From: Liolophura sinensis
Taxonomy: Eukaryota; Mollusca; Polyplacophora; Chitonida; Chitonidae
Reading direction: 5' to 3'
Assembly (NCBI RefSeq): GCF_032854445.1
Contig: NC_088300.1
Span: 38,780,458 to 38,844,457, forward strand
DNA: 64,000 nucleotides
Positions 47,501 to 62,500 of this stretch are shown piece by piece; within the stretch, counting starts at the first letter, position 1, and every line of letters starts with the position of its first letter. The notes beneath the pieces are model-generated. The model searched no databases and was not told the origin of the DNA. It saw only the letters and a list, made by a program, of their open reading frames with translations. A program made the translations under genes and the position numbers.

Positions 47501-50500
47501 GAACATCACCCTCATGTTTAATATTGTACACAGCACATCAGTGATGGAACATCACCCTCATGTTTAATATTGTACACAGCACATCAGTGATGGAACATCA
47601 CCCTCATGTTTAATATTGTACACAGCACATCAGTAATGGAACATCACCCTCATGTTTAATACTGTACACAGCACATCAGTGATGGAACATCACCCTCATG
47701 TTTAATATTGTACACAGCAACATCAGTGATGGAACATCCTCCTCATGTTTAATATTGTACACAGCACATCAGTGATGGAACATCCCTCTCATGTTTAATA
47801 TTGTACACAGCACATCAGTGATGGAACATCCCTCTCATGTTTAATATTGTACACAGCACATCAGTGATGGAACATCACCCTCATGTTTAATATTGTACAC
47901 AGCACATCAGTGATGGAACATCCCTCTCATGTTTAATATTGTACACAGCACATCAGTGATGGAACATCCCTCTTATGTTTAATATTGTACACAGCACATC
48001 AGTGATGGAACATCAACCTCATGTTTAATATTGTACACAGCACATCAGTGATGGAACATCCTCCGCATGTTTAATATTGTACACAGCACATCAGTGATGG
48101 AACATCAACCTCATGTTTAATATTGTACACAGCACATCAGTAATGGACCACCCCCCTCATGTTTAATATTGTACACAGCACATCAGTGATGGAACATCAA
48201 CCTCATGTTTAATATTGTACACAGCAACATCAGTGATGGAACATCACCCTCATGTTTAATATTGTACACAGCACATCAGTGATGGAACATCAACCTCATG
48301 TTTAATATTGTACACAGCACATCAGTGATGGAACGTCCCCCTCATGTTTAACATTGTACACAGCACATCAGTAATGGAACATCACCCTCATGTTTAGTAT
48401 TGTACACAGCACATCAGTGATGGAACATACCCCTCTTGTTTAATATTGTGCTCCACATGTACATGTATGCAAACCCTGAGCCCAATACATGTGCTAATTT
48501 TTAAGACACCAGTCCTAACATTTACTATATATATATTTCCCTGTTACTGGACGCAGATGCTGACACTTGGGTATATGACACAAGTGTACGCGGTCATGCC
48601 TCTTCTTTGTATAGGTAAATTAAACAAAGTAAAGGTAGTTACTTTTAATTACAGATTTACATTTTTCTCTTCATCGTCAATAAATGACCTCAGAAAATTA
48701 CCATTTCTCTGAATGAGTTCAGTACTGCAAGTCATTCAGCACATCTAAAAACTTGCATCATTTACCCATAAGAAGAATGTGTTTGGAGCCAGGTTTTGCT
48801 GATGAAGGTCAGACATTTAGTCAGGTACCTGGTGAGGTGAGGTGTTTCTCTCACTTCCACGACTGATCAATCTGACCTCCATATCAGGCAAGTAAATCAT
48901 TCTACCTAACAGTACATGCATGTAAGCATAGAGACAAATCATTGCTGCATGTCATTTAAACTTCCACAGTGCAGGTGCATATAAATGTAGCAGTTCCAAA
49001 CGCAGACCAGCCTTTTAATCTGAGCACCACTGATAACTCACAATTCGCCATAATTTTGGCTTTTTTGGGGGTATGCTGCAATTTGGTTGTATCTATGAAG
49101 TATCAAAATGTCCCCCGTATTTGGCTCTTCAAGTTTACAATTACACACCTAGCTGCAAATACAGTGGTGTGCATACTTTTTGTAATATAATATAGGATAA
49201 TATGCGAAATGTATTGTTTACAATATCTTAATGATTCTTCATTACCATTTAAGAAGAAACTAACCATTCTAATGCCTGTATTTCTCTGGAATCTCTTAGT
49301 TCCAGATTTTAGCAAGGATTTCTGATTCTGTAACAGGTTGATTTACAGTGCAGCAGGCGCAAACTCTGGTCCATAGTAGGTTGCTGGGGGTGGAGCCTGG
49401 TAACCAGGGAGGGTCATGCCTGTCCCTGTGATCTCCATCTGACAGCTGTCGTCCTCTTCTGACTCCTCCTACAGAGTACAGATACAGACATACCTCAAAT
49501 ACATTGCCAAATTTATAGACAATCTTCAGTACTTTAATGTCCACTGGCTACTTAACATTGCTATATGTCTGATACTTCTTGTTTAAGTTAAGAGACATAA
49601 AACATGTGTTAAAATGCATGTATCACTTAGCAATACACTTCAACTGACACTGTCTGTTAACACTATAATGCCATTATGTACTATCTACAAACCTACTTCA
49701 GCATTTTACACCAAATGAAATTCTACACTTATCATCCAGACAAAAAAAGCTCAAATTTATGAAATGAGAGCACCAAATTATTATTTACTTCAACCTCCCT
49801 AGCAAAGAATAAATGGACGTGCATTATTTTCCTCAAAAAAAAAAAAAAAAAAAAAAAACACAACACAATTCTTCAAGCCCCAAATCTACTACATTTATAA
49901 AACAAGATACCTCAGGGGTAAAGCTAAAATAATGCTGCTTTATGTTCTGGACATATACAATGCTGAATCTAATAAGTACATTGTAAATAACTTTACTTTT
50001 ACCTCACAAGCTGATGCATCGTGATGTGCTACATCAAAATAGGTCTGCGGGTTGAACTGAATTTGTGGAGGTGGCTTCTGTGCCATGTGTCCTTGGGCTG
50101 ACCCCGGACACATTCACGCTGGGTAACAGCTAGATTGAAACAGAGTAACAGATACATGTGCAATGGTCAGATACTAACTCACCTTCTTCACAGACATTCT
50201 CACAATAATGTACACTGTATAATGCATCAGGTATAAAGTCATAAAGGACAGATTTTAATTTGCGACTTCTGTGAAAACAGTGAATGAATGACATTAGCGG
50301 TATTTCAGCTGTCTGTTTTTACAACCGCATGCAGAGCAGCAAATCCTTTTGGAAGAAATTTGATATGCTTGTTGTCACTCTTCTAGCTTTTTTTAATACT
50401 GCACTAATGGCAAACAGCTTGTAAAAGTTGGATTTGTAAGAAGTAATTTGGCAGAGACTACCAAGTGTTGGCGGTTTGCATCAAACCTGTCTAATTATCT

Positions 50501-53500
50501 TAAGAGCCATATAACTATGATTAAAGTACCCTTTTTTAATAATTTTTATAATGAGAAGCTCATTATGAGAAAAAATGCTAAATCAGGACACTAATCCTTA
50601 AAATAAACTTCTTACTACAGACAATGAAATACCTTCTCATAGATATATTTATCAATATAACCAGAATATGTATACTCAACCTGTTTAACGAGGGTTTGTT
50701 TCTTTTCAACAGGTTCCTCCTCTTCTAAGACTGTCACCATGGTAACATTTAAAGGTGGAGAGGCTTTGGGTTGATGTTTGGGTGATGTTGTCAGGGAAGG
50801 GGGCGGGACAAAGGAGGTGCTGATGGTTACCCCTGCTTCAGTTTGTGGAGAACCCAGGGGCACGGCCATGGTGATAAGTTCACTTCTCTGCCCCGCTACA
50901 TAACATTAATCACAAGTTAACATGTCTGACAAACCATTCAGTCTGAGCCTTGTTCAGCTACTGTACCTGTCCCTTGTCAAGGCACAATTCAAAATCTAAC
51001 AAGGCATTCAGTGAACACTGCTAGCTCGCCTGATTGAGCAGTCTGTAAAACTGCATAATGTTCAGGTCATGTGATACATTCAAATACTCACCTCTAAACC
51101 CAAATAAAGTAGAATGACACTATCACACACAGATATTATCCTCTAATTATATAGTGCTAAGGTCTTGCCATTAAATCAAAAAGAAAGGAAAAAATTATTA
51201 TTCTGTCATTATGACTATTTATTGTATGTGTAAGGATTGCAGAGCAATGACTTCACATGGTATGGAGTTGTAAATCACTGTGGTGGAATCAGACACTGTG
51301 GGGAGTTAATGCAAAACTTTACCACAGCCGTCTTGGATATGCAAATCGCTCACTGCATTTGGCATTCCATGTACTATGGGAGACAACTGTAACCCTGCGA
51401 ATAGCCGAGCAAAATGCTCACTGATCTTTGATATGAAAATTGCTACTGATGATTGGTTATCTCTGTACTGTGGTTCGCCACTACAATCCTATGATTTGCC
51501 AAAAACTTTAAAGGCAAAGAACACACTAAAATAAAATACATGCCAGATGAAAGACCATTAAATATTGTGCGGGGAAAACAGTTTGATGTATGCTTTTTAG
51601 AATACTTTCCCAGTAAAATGCCTTTAAAACTTTCGATTCTGCCGTGGCCTTTCCTGACCATATTGTGACCAGTGATATCACTTCAGCTTTTTGCCACTCG
51701 ACACACATAAACTGCTATATTTCACTATTCAAAACGCATCTTCATTTAGAGTGATAAATGCATTCAACAAACGGGCCTGGAAATGAATTATTTCAGGCCA
51801 AAAATACTGCTGTGATGTCACTGATATCCACTGGGTCCCAACAGACCACCATAGAATCCTGTGTTTTAAATGTATTTTAGTCGGTTAGAAAACTTCTAGA
51901 AGTCAAACTATTTTCCTGGACAATGTTCAATGGTCTTCCATCTGATAAATACTTTATTTTAGTGTTTTCTTTGCCTTTAACCAAACTGGAGACCGGTGAC
52001 ATCTGATCTCCCTCTCACAATACCTCATTAACTCCGCAAGACTAGCTAAAAATTGGCATGGCTCTGTTTCGTTCACATCAACAAGGAGAAGTGCATTATA
52101 GCTTAGCTGGGGCAATACAGGTTATGATAGCAGATCCCAATCAGGTTAATATTAACTCTAACTTAAGAACAAAAGTCATACTAATTATAAATTAATCTAT
52201 GGAGGCTTCTCCAATATGTCCATGTTTACTACAGTTTGACAGATTTTGGCTCAATACTTTTTCAAGATACATTTATGATGTTGACAAGAATTGAACGCTG
52301 AAATATCAACTCAGGAGAAAGTTGGACAGAAATATGAGGAACTAAACAAAACGCCTACCACTGGGTCCATTTACCAAGTTCCATGAAATCTCATGGAATC
52401 AATAGGACATGATAATAGTAATTAAAAAGAATCAAAAAATAATCAAATGAAGGGGGATAACTCAGTAAATGCTGCATCACAATGGTTGGGTTTCTTATTC
52501 CCCTGGAGATATATGTATGTTTAACAAACTTTATAAACTAAGTAAATCTAACGAATTTCCACTATATATAGGAAGGCTGCTTTGTCCGTCTGTCGGTCTG
52601 TACAAAGCAGTCTATAGCAATCTCCGACACTGTTGACAAAATGATCAATGCTACGGTGGAATTACCTGTCTTCCTGGCCTCTCCTTTCTTTGTCTTGAAG
52701 TAATACTGGCCATTAACCAGTGGAACAGCTACATTTGTCTGAACCTTAGTGGACTTAACCTCCACTCCTGTATAAAGAGAAGAAATTAGTAAAACATGAA
52801 AAAAGATAAGGACATTAATATCTATGTATGCATTTGAATGAGCCTGTTTTGGCATCATAGCGGATACACATACAGTGTATGTTGTTTTCACTGCTGCATC
52901 TTGTCAGAATGTACTTACGCTGGCTTTGCCCACCAAACTTTCAATACAAAAAAATTGAATTTCATACGTGTAAGAAATTCAGAAACTTACAAGCAAGACA
53001 TACATGCAGAATAGCCTTAAGTGAAGTTACTTTCACTCTTCTGATTGTTCTATAAAACTACAAAGGCTGCCTTTTTAACATTATTTTCAACATTTTAACC
53101 ACAGTCGGCTTATATCACTACATGTAAATCTACTTGTGTCTAAATTTTTGAACTTAAAGTTAGAGTGACTAACCTGTAGTTTCTACCACTGCCGTAGGCC
53201 TGGTGGATCTAGGCCGGGCTGTGTTCACATAGTGGAGGTAAGGCTCCTTGAGGGTTTTGGGCTGACACTGATACGGGGCCTTTCCATACACTTGGCTGAG
53301 GAACTTCTCTGTGTCAGCCAACAGCCACTTCTGATGAATAATAAAAAAACAAAATACTACATGACAACATAATGGTGTCACAAGCAATTGTCTGCAATGA
53401 CATAGTCACAAAGATCAACATGAGAGTTACTGACACCATATACCGGCACATCCTGTCCCTGGGTAAAAATGAAACCAATATACCCCTATCCTGTGTGAGG

Positions 53501-56500
53501 TACATACAACTAATAAACCACCCATCCTATGTCAGGTACAGGTAACAAATAAACCCCCATCCTCTGCCAGGTACATGCAACTAACAAACTCCCCTCCTAT
53601 GCCAGGTACATGCAACTAATAAACCCCCACCCTGTGCCAGGTACATGTAACTCCAAAAAACCCATCCTGTGAGAGGTGCATGTAACCAACAAACCCCCAT
53701 CCTATGCCAGGCGCAGGTAACAAATAAACCCTCATTCTATGTGAGGTACATGTAACTAACAAAACCCCCATCCTATGCCATGTAACTAATAAACCCCCAT
53801 TCTGTGCGAGGTACTTGTAACTAAAAAAAAACCCATCCTGTGCGAGGTACATGTAACTAATAAATCCCCCTCCTATGCCAGGTACGTTACTAAAAAAAAA
53901 CCCATCCTGTGTGAGGTACATGTACATGTAACTAATAAACCCCCATCCTCTGCCAGGTACATGTAATTAATAAACCCCCGTTACATGCCAGGTACATGTA
54001 ACAAACAAACCCTCATCCTATGCCAGGTACATGTAACTAAAAAAACCCCATCCTGTGTGAGGTACATGTACATGTAACTAATAAACCCCCATCCGGTGCC
54101 AGGTAACTAACAAACCTCTTGGTACATTATTGTAGTGGTATTGGGGATAAGCGTATTGACAGTCAAGTATTCTCACTTATGTAGGTATCACTTTCTGAAA
54201 TATAGGGACAGCATAAAGCTTTATTACGTGAGTTTGTTATTTCCAGCATATCAGCCAAATGTATCCTGTAGAATTACTGGGCCCAACAACAGTTCTGCCT
54301 GATACCGCCAGCCTGGTTCAATCTGGTTCACCCACATGCCCCCTGTGGTCCATAGCCACGGTCACACAAGGGCAAATATGCCAGACTGAAAAAGGTCCAT
54401 TTTGGAGCCAGCTCCGTTCAGTTCAGTTCACTATGTTATGGCTGCTTGCACTTTCTTTGGGAATTAGTATGCAGCTGAGCCCTAACTGCCGTTTTGCATT
54501 CGCACGGACGAAAATGATGGACTAAACTGAGCCATTCAAATTTAAGCCAACAAAATTGGGCAGATCAGAAAGAGCTGTACTAAGTGGAGCTGGCTGAGTA
54601 TAGTTTGCTTTTCGCTAGTATTAACGTCTGAGCTAGCTCCAAGCTCGCATCAAGCTCTCAAATTTTCCTAGAGTAGCTTTGGCATTTACAACACATTCAA
54701 CATGTTTAAAAATGCATGTTGGCATCTTGCCAAAGACTTTCAAATTACAATGGATAAGTTACTGTCAAAACTTTTTCTTTAATTACTTTTTCAATTCAAA
54801 TACAGAGGTATAAACAACTTACCTACAACTGTCAAAATTAATCCAGGAATAATTGGACCACATGACAACTAACACTGGTCCAGGGCAGCTACAAGCTGCA
54901 TGTACAGTAAATGTTTGTACTCACCTTGGACACTTTATTTGTATTTTCTTTGCCCAGCTGTATTGTTTGTCTGGACCTCTGACTCTGCACACCACCCGCT
55001 TTGCTGATCTTACTGACACCTGGCTTGGTTTTATCAGTCTTCAGTATCCTAGCTTTGTTGTCTTTGGTTGTTGTTGTTGAACATACAGGCACTTTTGCAA
55101 GTTCCCTCTGAAAGTAGTACAGTAAAAGTTGACGTTTATCTGCAGGTAAAGTACAGGTGTAAACATCATCTCACATCTTCAGGGTGTAAAACATGTATCA
55201 ACACATAGGGAATACAGAAATCCAAATGTCCAGGAAACAAGAACTTCAAACATAAAAGGTCAAACTACTTTTTTCAAAAAGAAAACATTAGTCTTTTTAC
55301 ATGAAGAACTGGAATCCGGCAACTCTTGCCAGGTGGACAACAATGCTTTAATTCTTTTCACCATGACACGCTATAAACTGCCCATCCATAAACATCCACC
55401 TTAAACAACATGTTTTAAATGGTAAATGAATCTCCATGAAATCATGAAATTCTCTCAGGGTAAGTTGCTCGCTTTCTGTGCGCTAACCTTAAGCTGCGTC
55501 TCAGCTTCCAAGATGTGATCATCCACCATCCTCTGAATCCTTGTCAGTTCCAAGGATTGCCTGTCAGAACGAGGAGTTAAAATAAAGCAGTTCCAAATTT
55601 AGTCAACCCTGAGTCAAAAACTTCAAGACAGTGTACAGATTCATTCCGCGTCCTTTAAAGGTACAGCCTTAAATCAAACGCAAAACTTTAGCTCTATACA
55701 CAAATTAAATTACCTTAACATGGTAATTTACCTAAACAATTACCTTAACATGGATTTTAACAGAAAAGGGTTCTGATGGTAATAAATTTAGTAATTAATG
55801 ACAACTCACGTAAATGTAGTCTATCAGAAGTGCAAAATCCCGCTATTAATATTGTGTTTCGTGAATGCAAAGTTTGTCAGCTACATGTATAAAATTGAGG
55901 TTTACTCCAGGAACTCATATTTCCTTCACCTTTCAACCTGACTGGCGTATTGTAAGTGGGAAGATCTTGAATACATTGAAAACCAATCAAACAAATAAAT
56001 TACAACTTGGATGTCAGTAGTGCTTCCCTGGGTCAAAGGGAGATAACTCTTAAGACATTTATAGCAAAAAAGTAGTTCTACTTCACAAGTGCACTTGATG
56101 ATTTAAACCATATATAACTGAGGGTGATTTTAAGTCCTACAGCTTTATAATAGGACAGGTCGAAGTCGACCTTTACTCAGCGTTACTGACCTTTACAGGT
56201 AATGCTAAATTAATCGATATTAGTAAAAACATCAAACACCAGTCGATGTTTGGGCGACCTTTATTGATTTTCATTCAAATCAGGCACACTGGCCAACAAA
56301 ATAACAGCAATGCTAAAAACCTATCACAAAAAGTGACCACAGCTTATTTAAGCTTAATATGCCCGCACAGTAAATTCAGCTTAAATTTCTGAAAATAATT
56401 GAATGATAACAGATTTAGTGCAAAATTCTTACAGAAAGAAGGATTGCGAAAACTGCATGGAACACTCAGTTGGTAGGCATACTACTGATAAGTGTAAAGA

Positions 56501-59500
56501 GCTTCCACTAACCCATCTTTGTAGAGAGCATCCAACACAGCATAGACATCAGCTCCTCCATGCCGAGATGTGACCACTGCATCTAGGTTGGACTCCAAAC
56601 AGCTGCGAGTAGCCTGTGCCTTCTTCAGTTCCCGCTCTGCCTCAGACTCTTTCACAGGATGGGGCCTTAGCCAGGGGTACTGATTCACATCACTGTCACC
56701 CGGGCTAACCTACAACAGTCAACAACCATCAGCCAAGGGTACTGATTTCACATCACTGTCACATGGGCTAACCTACAACAGTCAACACCATCAGCCAAGG
56801 GTATTGATTCACATCACTGTCACATGGGCTAACCTACAACAGTCAACACCATCAGCCAAGGGTATTGATTCACATCACTGTCACCCGGGCTAACCTACAA
56901 CAGTCAACACCATCAGCCAAGGGTACTGATTCACATCACTGTCACATGGGCTAACCTACAACAGTCAACACCATCAGCTAAGGGTACTGATTCACATCAC
57001 TGTCACATGGGCTAACCTACAACAGTCAACACCATCAGCCAAGGGTACTGATTCACATCACTGTCACATGGGCTAACCTACAACAGTCAACACCATCAGC
57101 CAAGGGTACTGATTCACATCACTGTCACATGGGCTAACCTACAACAGTCAACACCATCAGCCAGGGGTACGGATTCACATCTCTGTCACATGGGCTAACC
57201 TACAACAGTCAACACCATCAGCCAGGGGTACTGGTTCACATCACTGTCACATGGACTAACCTACAACAGTCAACACCATCAGCTAAGGGTACTGATTCAC
57301 ATCACTGTCACCCAGGCTAACCTACAACAGTCAACACCATCAGCCAGGGGTGCTGATTCACAACACTGTCACATGGGCTAACCTACAACAGTCAACACCA
57401 TCAGCCAGGGGTACTGGTTCACATCACTGTCACATGGACTAACCTACAACAGTCAACACCATCAGCCAGGGGTACTGATTCACATCACTGTCACCCAGGC
57501 TAACCTACAACAGTCAACACCATCAGCCAGGGGTACTGATTCACATCTCTGTCACATGGGCTAACCTACAACAGTCAACACCATCAGCCAAGGGTACTGA
57601 TTCACATCTCTGTCACATGGGCTAACCTACAACAATCAACACCATCAGCCAGGGGTACTGATTCACATCACTGTCACCCAGGCTAACCTACAACAGTCAA
57701 CACCACCTTCAGCCAGGGGTACTGATTCACATCACTGTCACATGGGCTAACCTACAACAGTCAACACCATCAGCCAGGGGTACTGATTCACATCTCTGTC
57801 ACATGGGCTAACCTACAACAGTCAACACCACCTTCAGCCAGGGGTGCTGATTCACAACACTGTCACATGGGCTAACCTACAACAGTCAACACCATCAGCC
57901 AGGGGTACTGATTCACATCACTGTCACATGGGCTAACCTACAACAGTCAACACCATCAGCCAGGGGTACTGATTCACATCACTGTCACATGGACTAACCT
58001 ACAACAGTCAACACCATCAGCCAGGGGTACTGATTCACACCACTGTCATATGGGCTAACCTACAAGTCAACACCAGCAGCCAAGGGTACTGATTCAAAGC
58101 TAATGACTTCTGAATTCCACAAGTACAATGGACTGTACTTTGTAAAACTGTAACTTTGAAATTCAGCTTCATAAACTGATCCAGCTACTACATGTATCAC
58201 TGATTTTAACAGAACCAATGCCACTGACACGTGCATGTATTTGGCACCTTGTTTTAGGACTCCTGTAGTGATTTTCCACACCCTTCACCATAGTATGAAC
58301 GGAAGTAAGATTCTGGATATCTACATTTATACACTACATGTACAATTTAGCTGAGGTAGAATACATGTAGTTTTACGTGTATGTGTACACGTACACAGTA
58401 ATGAATGCAAACGTTACATAATTTACAGTACTTCTGATGATGTGAGACTGATGCAACTGCCAGTTGTACAGCTGACCCATGGCAGTGCTGATGCAGAAGC
58501 AGATATGCCTGTAAACCCAAAATGTTTGTAACAAACACTTCAACACAGCCATTGTTTAGTCATTTTCAGAAGTTCCCTTCATTAGATCATGTTCATTGAA
58601 ACAGCCTTGAAATTTGTGAATTAACAGCTAGTGAATGTTGCATGCTGGCCAGTCAACACGTACGTGGAGTCAGCATGTTGGCACACAACCCATGTAAACA
58701 TGTAATGTGCCTGACTCCATCGCAATGTGTTCGTCCTGAAGCCTTTTGGCTACAGTAAGCAAACAACAGCCTGTGGCACAACAAGGAAACGCTGAGTAAT
58801 AAATCCAATTGCTGTATATTCTTGTTTGCCCTTATTAGCCTCAGGGCTGAGGACCGAGGGGGCGAGAAAGGTGTGAGCGCGGTCAGACAAGCACACATGG
58901 TTTAGTGTGTTTACACAGAGTGACCGTGCAGGCAGACTGCTCATATACATGTAGACATCTCACTCATCTGCCATGCACAGAAAACCTCTACCACCCTGCA
59001 GCAACATTCAGAGAAATAGAATCTGGGGACCACCAAACTTTCTTGATCATTTTTATTTTTAATATATATATTTAAGATCATGCCTTATAACCATGCTTCT
59101 TTGCAAGACAGTCGCATTTTGGAAGTCTTCATATTTTACAGTGCTCCCTTACGCAGTATATACATGCATGGAACATCATTTTATGCACCATTTTTTTTAA
59201 CCCCATCAAGTTGTGCACCCAATAACATTACATGTATTAATTAAGCAATAAAATTTCTCACACATTTCTCATATATTTCTCAGCGTAGCGTAATGAGCCT
59301 CTCACCAATGCAGTCCCTGTGAGTTGAAGTCCAGCTCATGCTGGCTTCCTCTCCTAAGTGGGAAGATCTTCAAGCAACCTGCGGATGGTTGTGGGTTTCC
59401 CCTGGGTTCTGCCCGGTTTCCTACCACCATAATGCTGGCCGCCGTAGTATAAGTGAAATATTCTTGAGTACGGCGTAAAACACCAATCAAATAAATAAAT

Positions 59501-62500
59501 AAATAAATCATACAGCATTGCTGGTTTACATTTATGTGTTAGTACAATGGCAGCCAGGGCAAGGTTTGGTCAACCTTTCCTACACATATGTAAGTCAATT
59601 ACCTATACATAAAGGGATGATCATCACAGCTTGTTAAATCAACTCAAAATGGTCAGGGGAAATTGTGATGCTTGTCCTTCTTCAAATGAGGTGCAGTTTC
59701 CTACCTGACTACGGAGAGTGAATTTGTAGACTGCCAAGTTCTCACATCTTGAGGGGCCTTGGTAACAACAGTTCATAGGGCTCCAGATTGTATGACACTT
59801 TATGCAGTCTAACATTTGTAGACAACCACTAGATCAGCTGTCTGTCTTATTCCAGTTTTTGTGAAAGCCCAAACAGCTACAGTACAATTAAGAAAGTTGC
59901 AGTATTGTTTCATGAACAATGGCTGGCAAATTACTCGCTGCTGGTTACTATGTGTTGACCCTACCTGACTGACTGAAATGTGCATTTCTGTGTAAAACAC
60001 CCTGTTTATCAAGGCTGGCAACTAGCAAGCATCTGTTAAGTAAAAGGGAATCGTTTCACTACACTTATTTGATTTATTTATTTGATTGGTGTTTTCCGCT
60101 GTACTCACGAATATTTCACTTATACGACGGCGGCCAGCATTATGGTGGGAGGAAACCGGGCAGAGCCCGGGGGAAACCCACAACCATCCACAGGTTGCTG
60201 CCAGACCTTTCCACGTACGGCCGGAGAGGAAGCCAGCATGAGCTGGACTTGAACTCACAGAGACCGCATTGGTGAGAGGCTCCTGGGTCATCACGCTGTG
60301 CTAGCGCTCTAACCGATTGAGCCACAGAGCATTTCACTACATGCATTAACATTAAAATCCTGTATCTCTTGCCATACAGCTTTAATTTTATGACCAGCAA
60401 CTCTCCCTCACAACAATCATTATTCTTAAATATTTGACGTCAGCCCATTTCTTGCTTTAGGCAGAAACCACATGACTACGACACTCTACTCGCAACCTCT
60501 GAGAGGGACATTATGAGAGAATTAGTGGCTTCAAGACTGCATTTTGTTTTACTGCATATTTTCTTTAACATAATCATTTTATTGACAACAGTGCTAAAGA
60601 GATATAGAAGTCAACGAAACAATTCTCAAAAGAACTGATTGATCATTCAAAGGAGAGTGACTTGTCACGGTAATGTATGTATTTAATGCGATTCACATAC
60701 CATATCAGATTTACATCACGCTTAAAGTAGATCCCCAGCACTGGGCCTGCCAAACTGTAGAGAGTTTGGTGTCCCCTGAATCAGTTCTGATCATTTAAAA
60801 TGTCAAAAACAGAAGAAAAATGGTAGAACCTGGTGATCAATCATGAGAAAATCTACTATGATCGAGCCCCCCCTTGACCTTGTGACGTCACAATAGTACA
60901 CACCTGGCAGGCATGTGGGCTTTCTCTATGTGTACAACACAGACCACAGGAGATAATCGCGATACTTTTACAACTAAATTCTAGATTATTCCATGCCTAT
61001 GTGTGGCTTACGACTGCAGTAACACAACGCAGGATACTGTATAAGGTTACATACATGGCCTACAAAAGCAAACAATTTGAGAAAATAAGGACCAGGTCTC
61101 ATAAAAGAACTCCCTTCGATTACACAAGACTTGACCGTGGTTGCACGAGACTTGCTATAGGTGATTCGGCCATGCTGACTATAGAAAATGACAAGGGCAA
61201 AGCTCATATCCCATAAAGCCAAACAAAAAAGAAAATAAAGAGATTTTCTCTCCTGGAATGCAGCAGTTGTTAAGTTACTTGTTTGTTCCAATCAGAAGGC
61301 TGTGACATCAACTGTAGAGAGTCGCTAGCCTTTTCCTTACACGAGGCTACAGTGCGGCACCCAGTCATTACTTTTTCAAACATTCCATTATCTCGTATTC
61401 ATTGAAATATACACCAACTGAACTTGCACAATGTACGCCCAGGGCCCAATCTGGCCTCAGAAGGGCAGGGGGTGGAACTACCGGTGAAGGGCGCCTAACT
61501 GTCAAAAATTTCGATTCTCATACATTTTTAAGGGCCTCAGTTCCTACAGTTGACCTCCACCCCCTCCACAACAGGCACCTAGCCCGAAAACTCAGTCAAT
61601 GGATGGCTTGTATTTACTGATATTTGGAGACCCCTGCCATCCCGGATGACATGTGCATCTGATCATTTTATTCAAGACAGGCAATCATTAAAGAGTTGTT
61701 TGTTGCAGGTAATAAATCCTGTTTTTTGAAATCGCATCGGTCGGTCGGCATTTTTTTTTTTTTTTTTTTTTTTCAAAGTAAAGTGAAAGTAATTTTCGGC
61801 CCACACAATCTGAATGCCAAATAAATTATCGGGGGTCCAATTTTCGTCACCTGCTTCAGTTACTACATTTACGATTTTACATGCCCTTTGAAAACTTTAT
61901 TGTTTTCATAACCAAGTACTTTCAAACTGAAGTCAAACAAACATCCGGTAATCGGACGCTCAGAAGAGCTGGATTGGGCTTTGACGCCTCTCCTGATCAT
62001 CTTTCTCCTGACTCTAAAGTTGAAACTATCTGACTAGATGGGGCGCTATAACTGTTTAGTACTGCCCGTGTGAGCCAGAAGGCGACTTGATTGCAGCGCA
62101 CCCTGGAGTCAGATGGTGTCGTGTGAAAGAGAATCTGAAGTGATGCATACATGTAAACTTAAGTGAGGATTTTCTTAACCTTTATTCACATGCAAGGCCG
62201 CACTATTCAATAATGAAACATTCTAGCTAGCGTGTTTGACATGAAGGCCTTGTATAGAAGTGCAGAGAAAGGCAAAGACATAGGATCGAGGCACACATTA
62301 GGGTTTCCTAAGAAACATACAGAACACCAACTTTATAATCTTGGAGAATACTTAAAGAAATGTGTAGGAAAGACAATTTGTGTAATACATAAGTTTACAC
62401 CTTCTCCATGCTCACTGTAGGAGATAAGTAGGTATTCGCTGACTGAGAATAGCTGCTTGTCAGTTTCAAACCGTCCAGAGAAAATGAATGAATGCATGAC

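Noticed and set aside
56710-58080. CRISPR-like regularly spaced repeats
   Set aside because: Units are contiguous without unique spacers, in a eukaryotic intron; it is a minisatellite. The same applies to 47115-48450 and the other arrays.
58429-58513. Possible additional TALPID3 exon (acceptor TTTACAG; frame reading MGQLYNWQLHQSHII)
   Set aside because: Three frames are open, the donor is weak (GTACTG) and I cannot match it to TALPID3, so it was left out.
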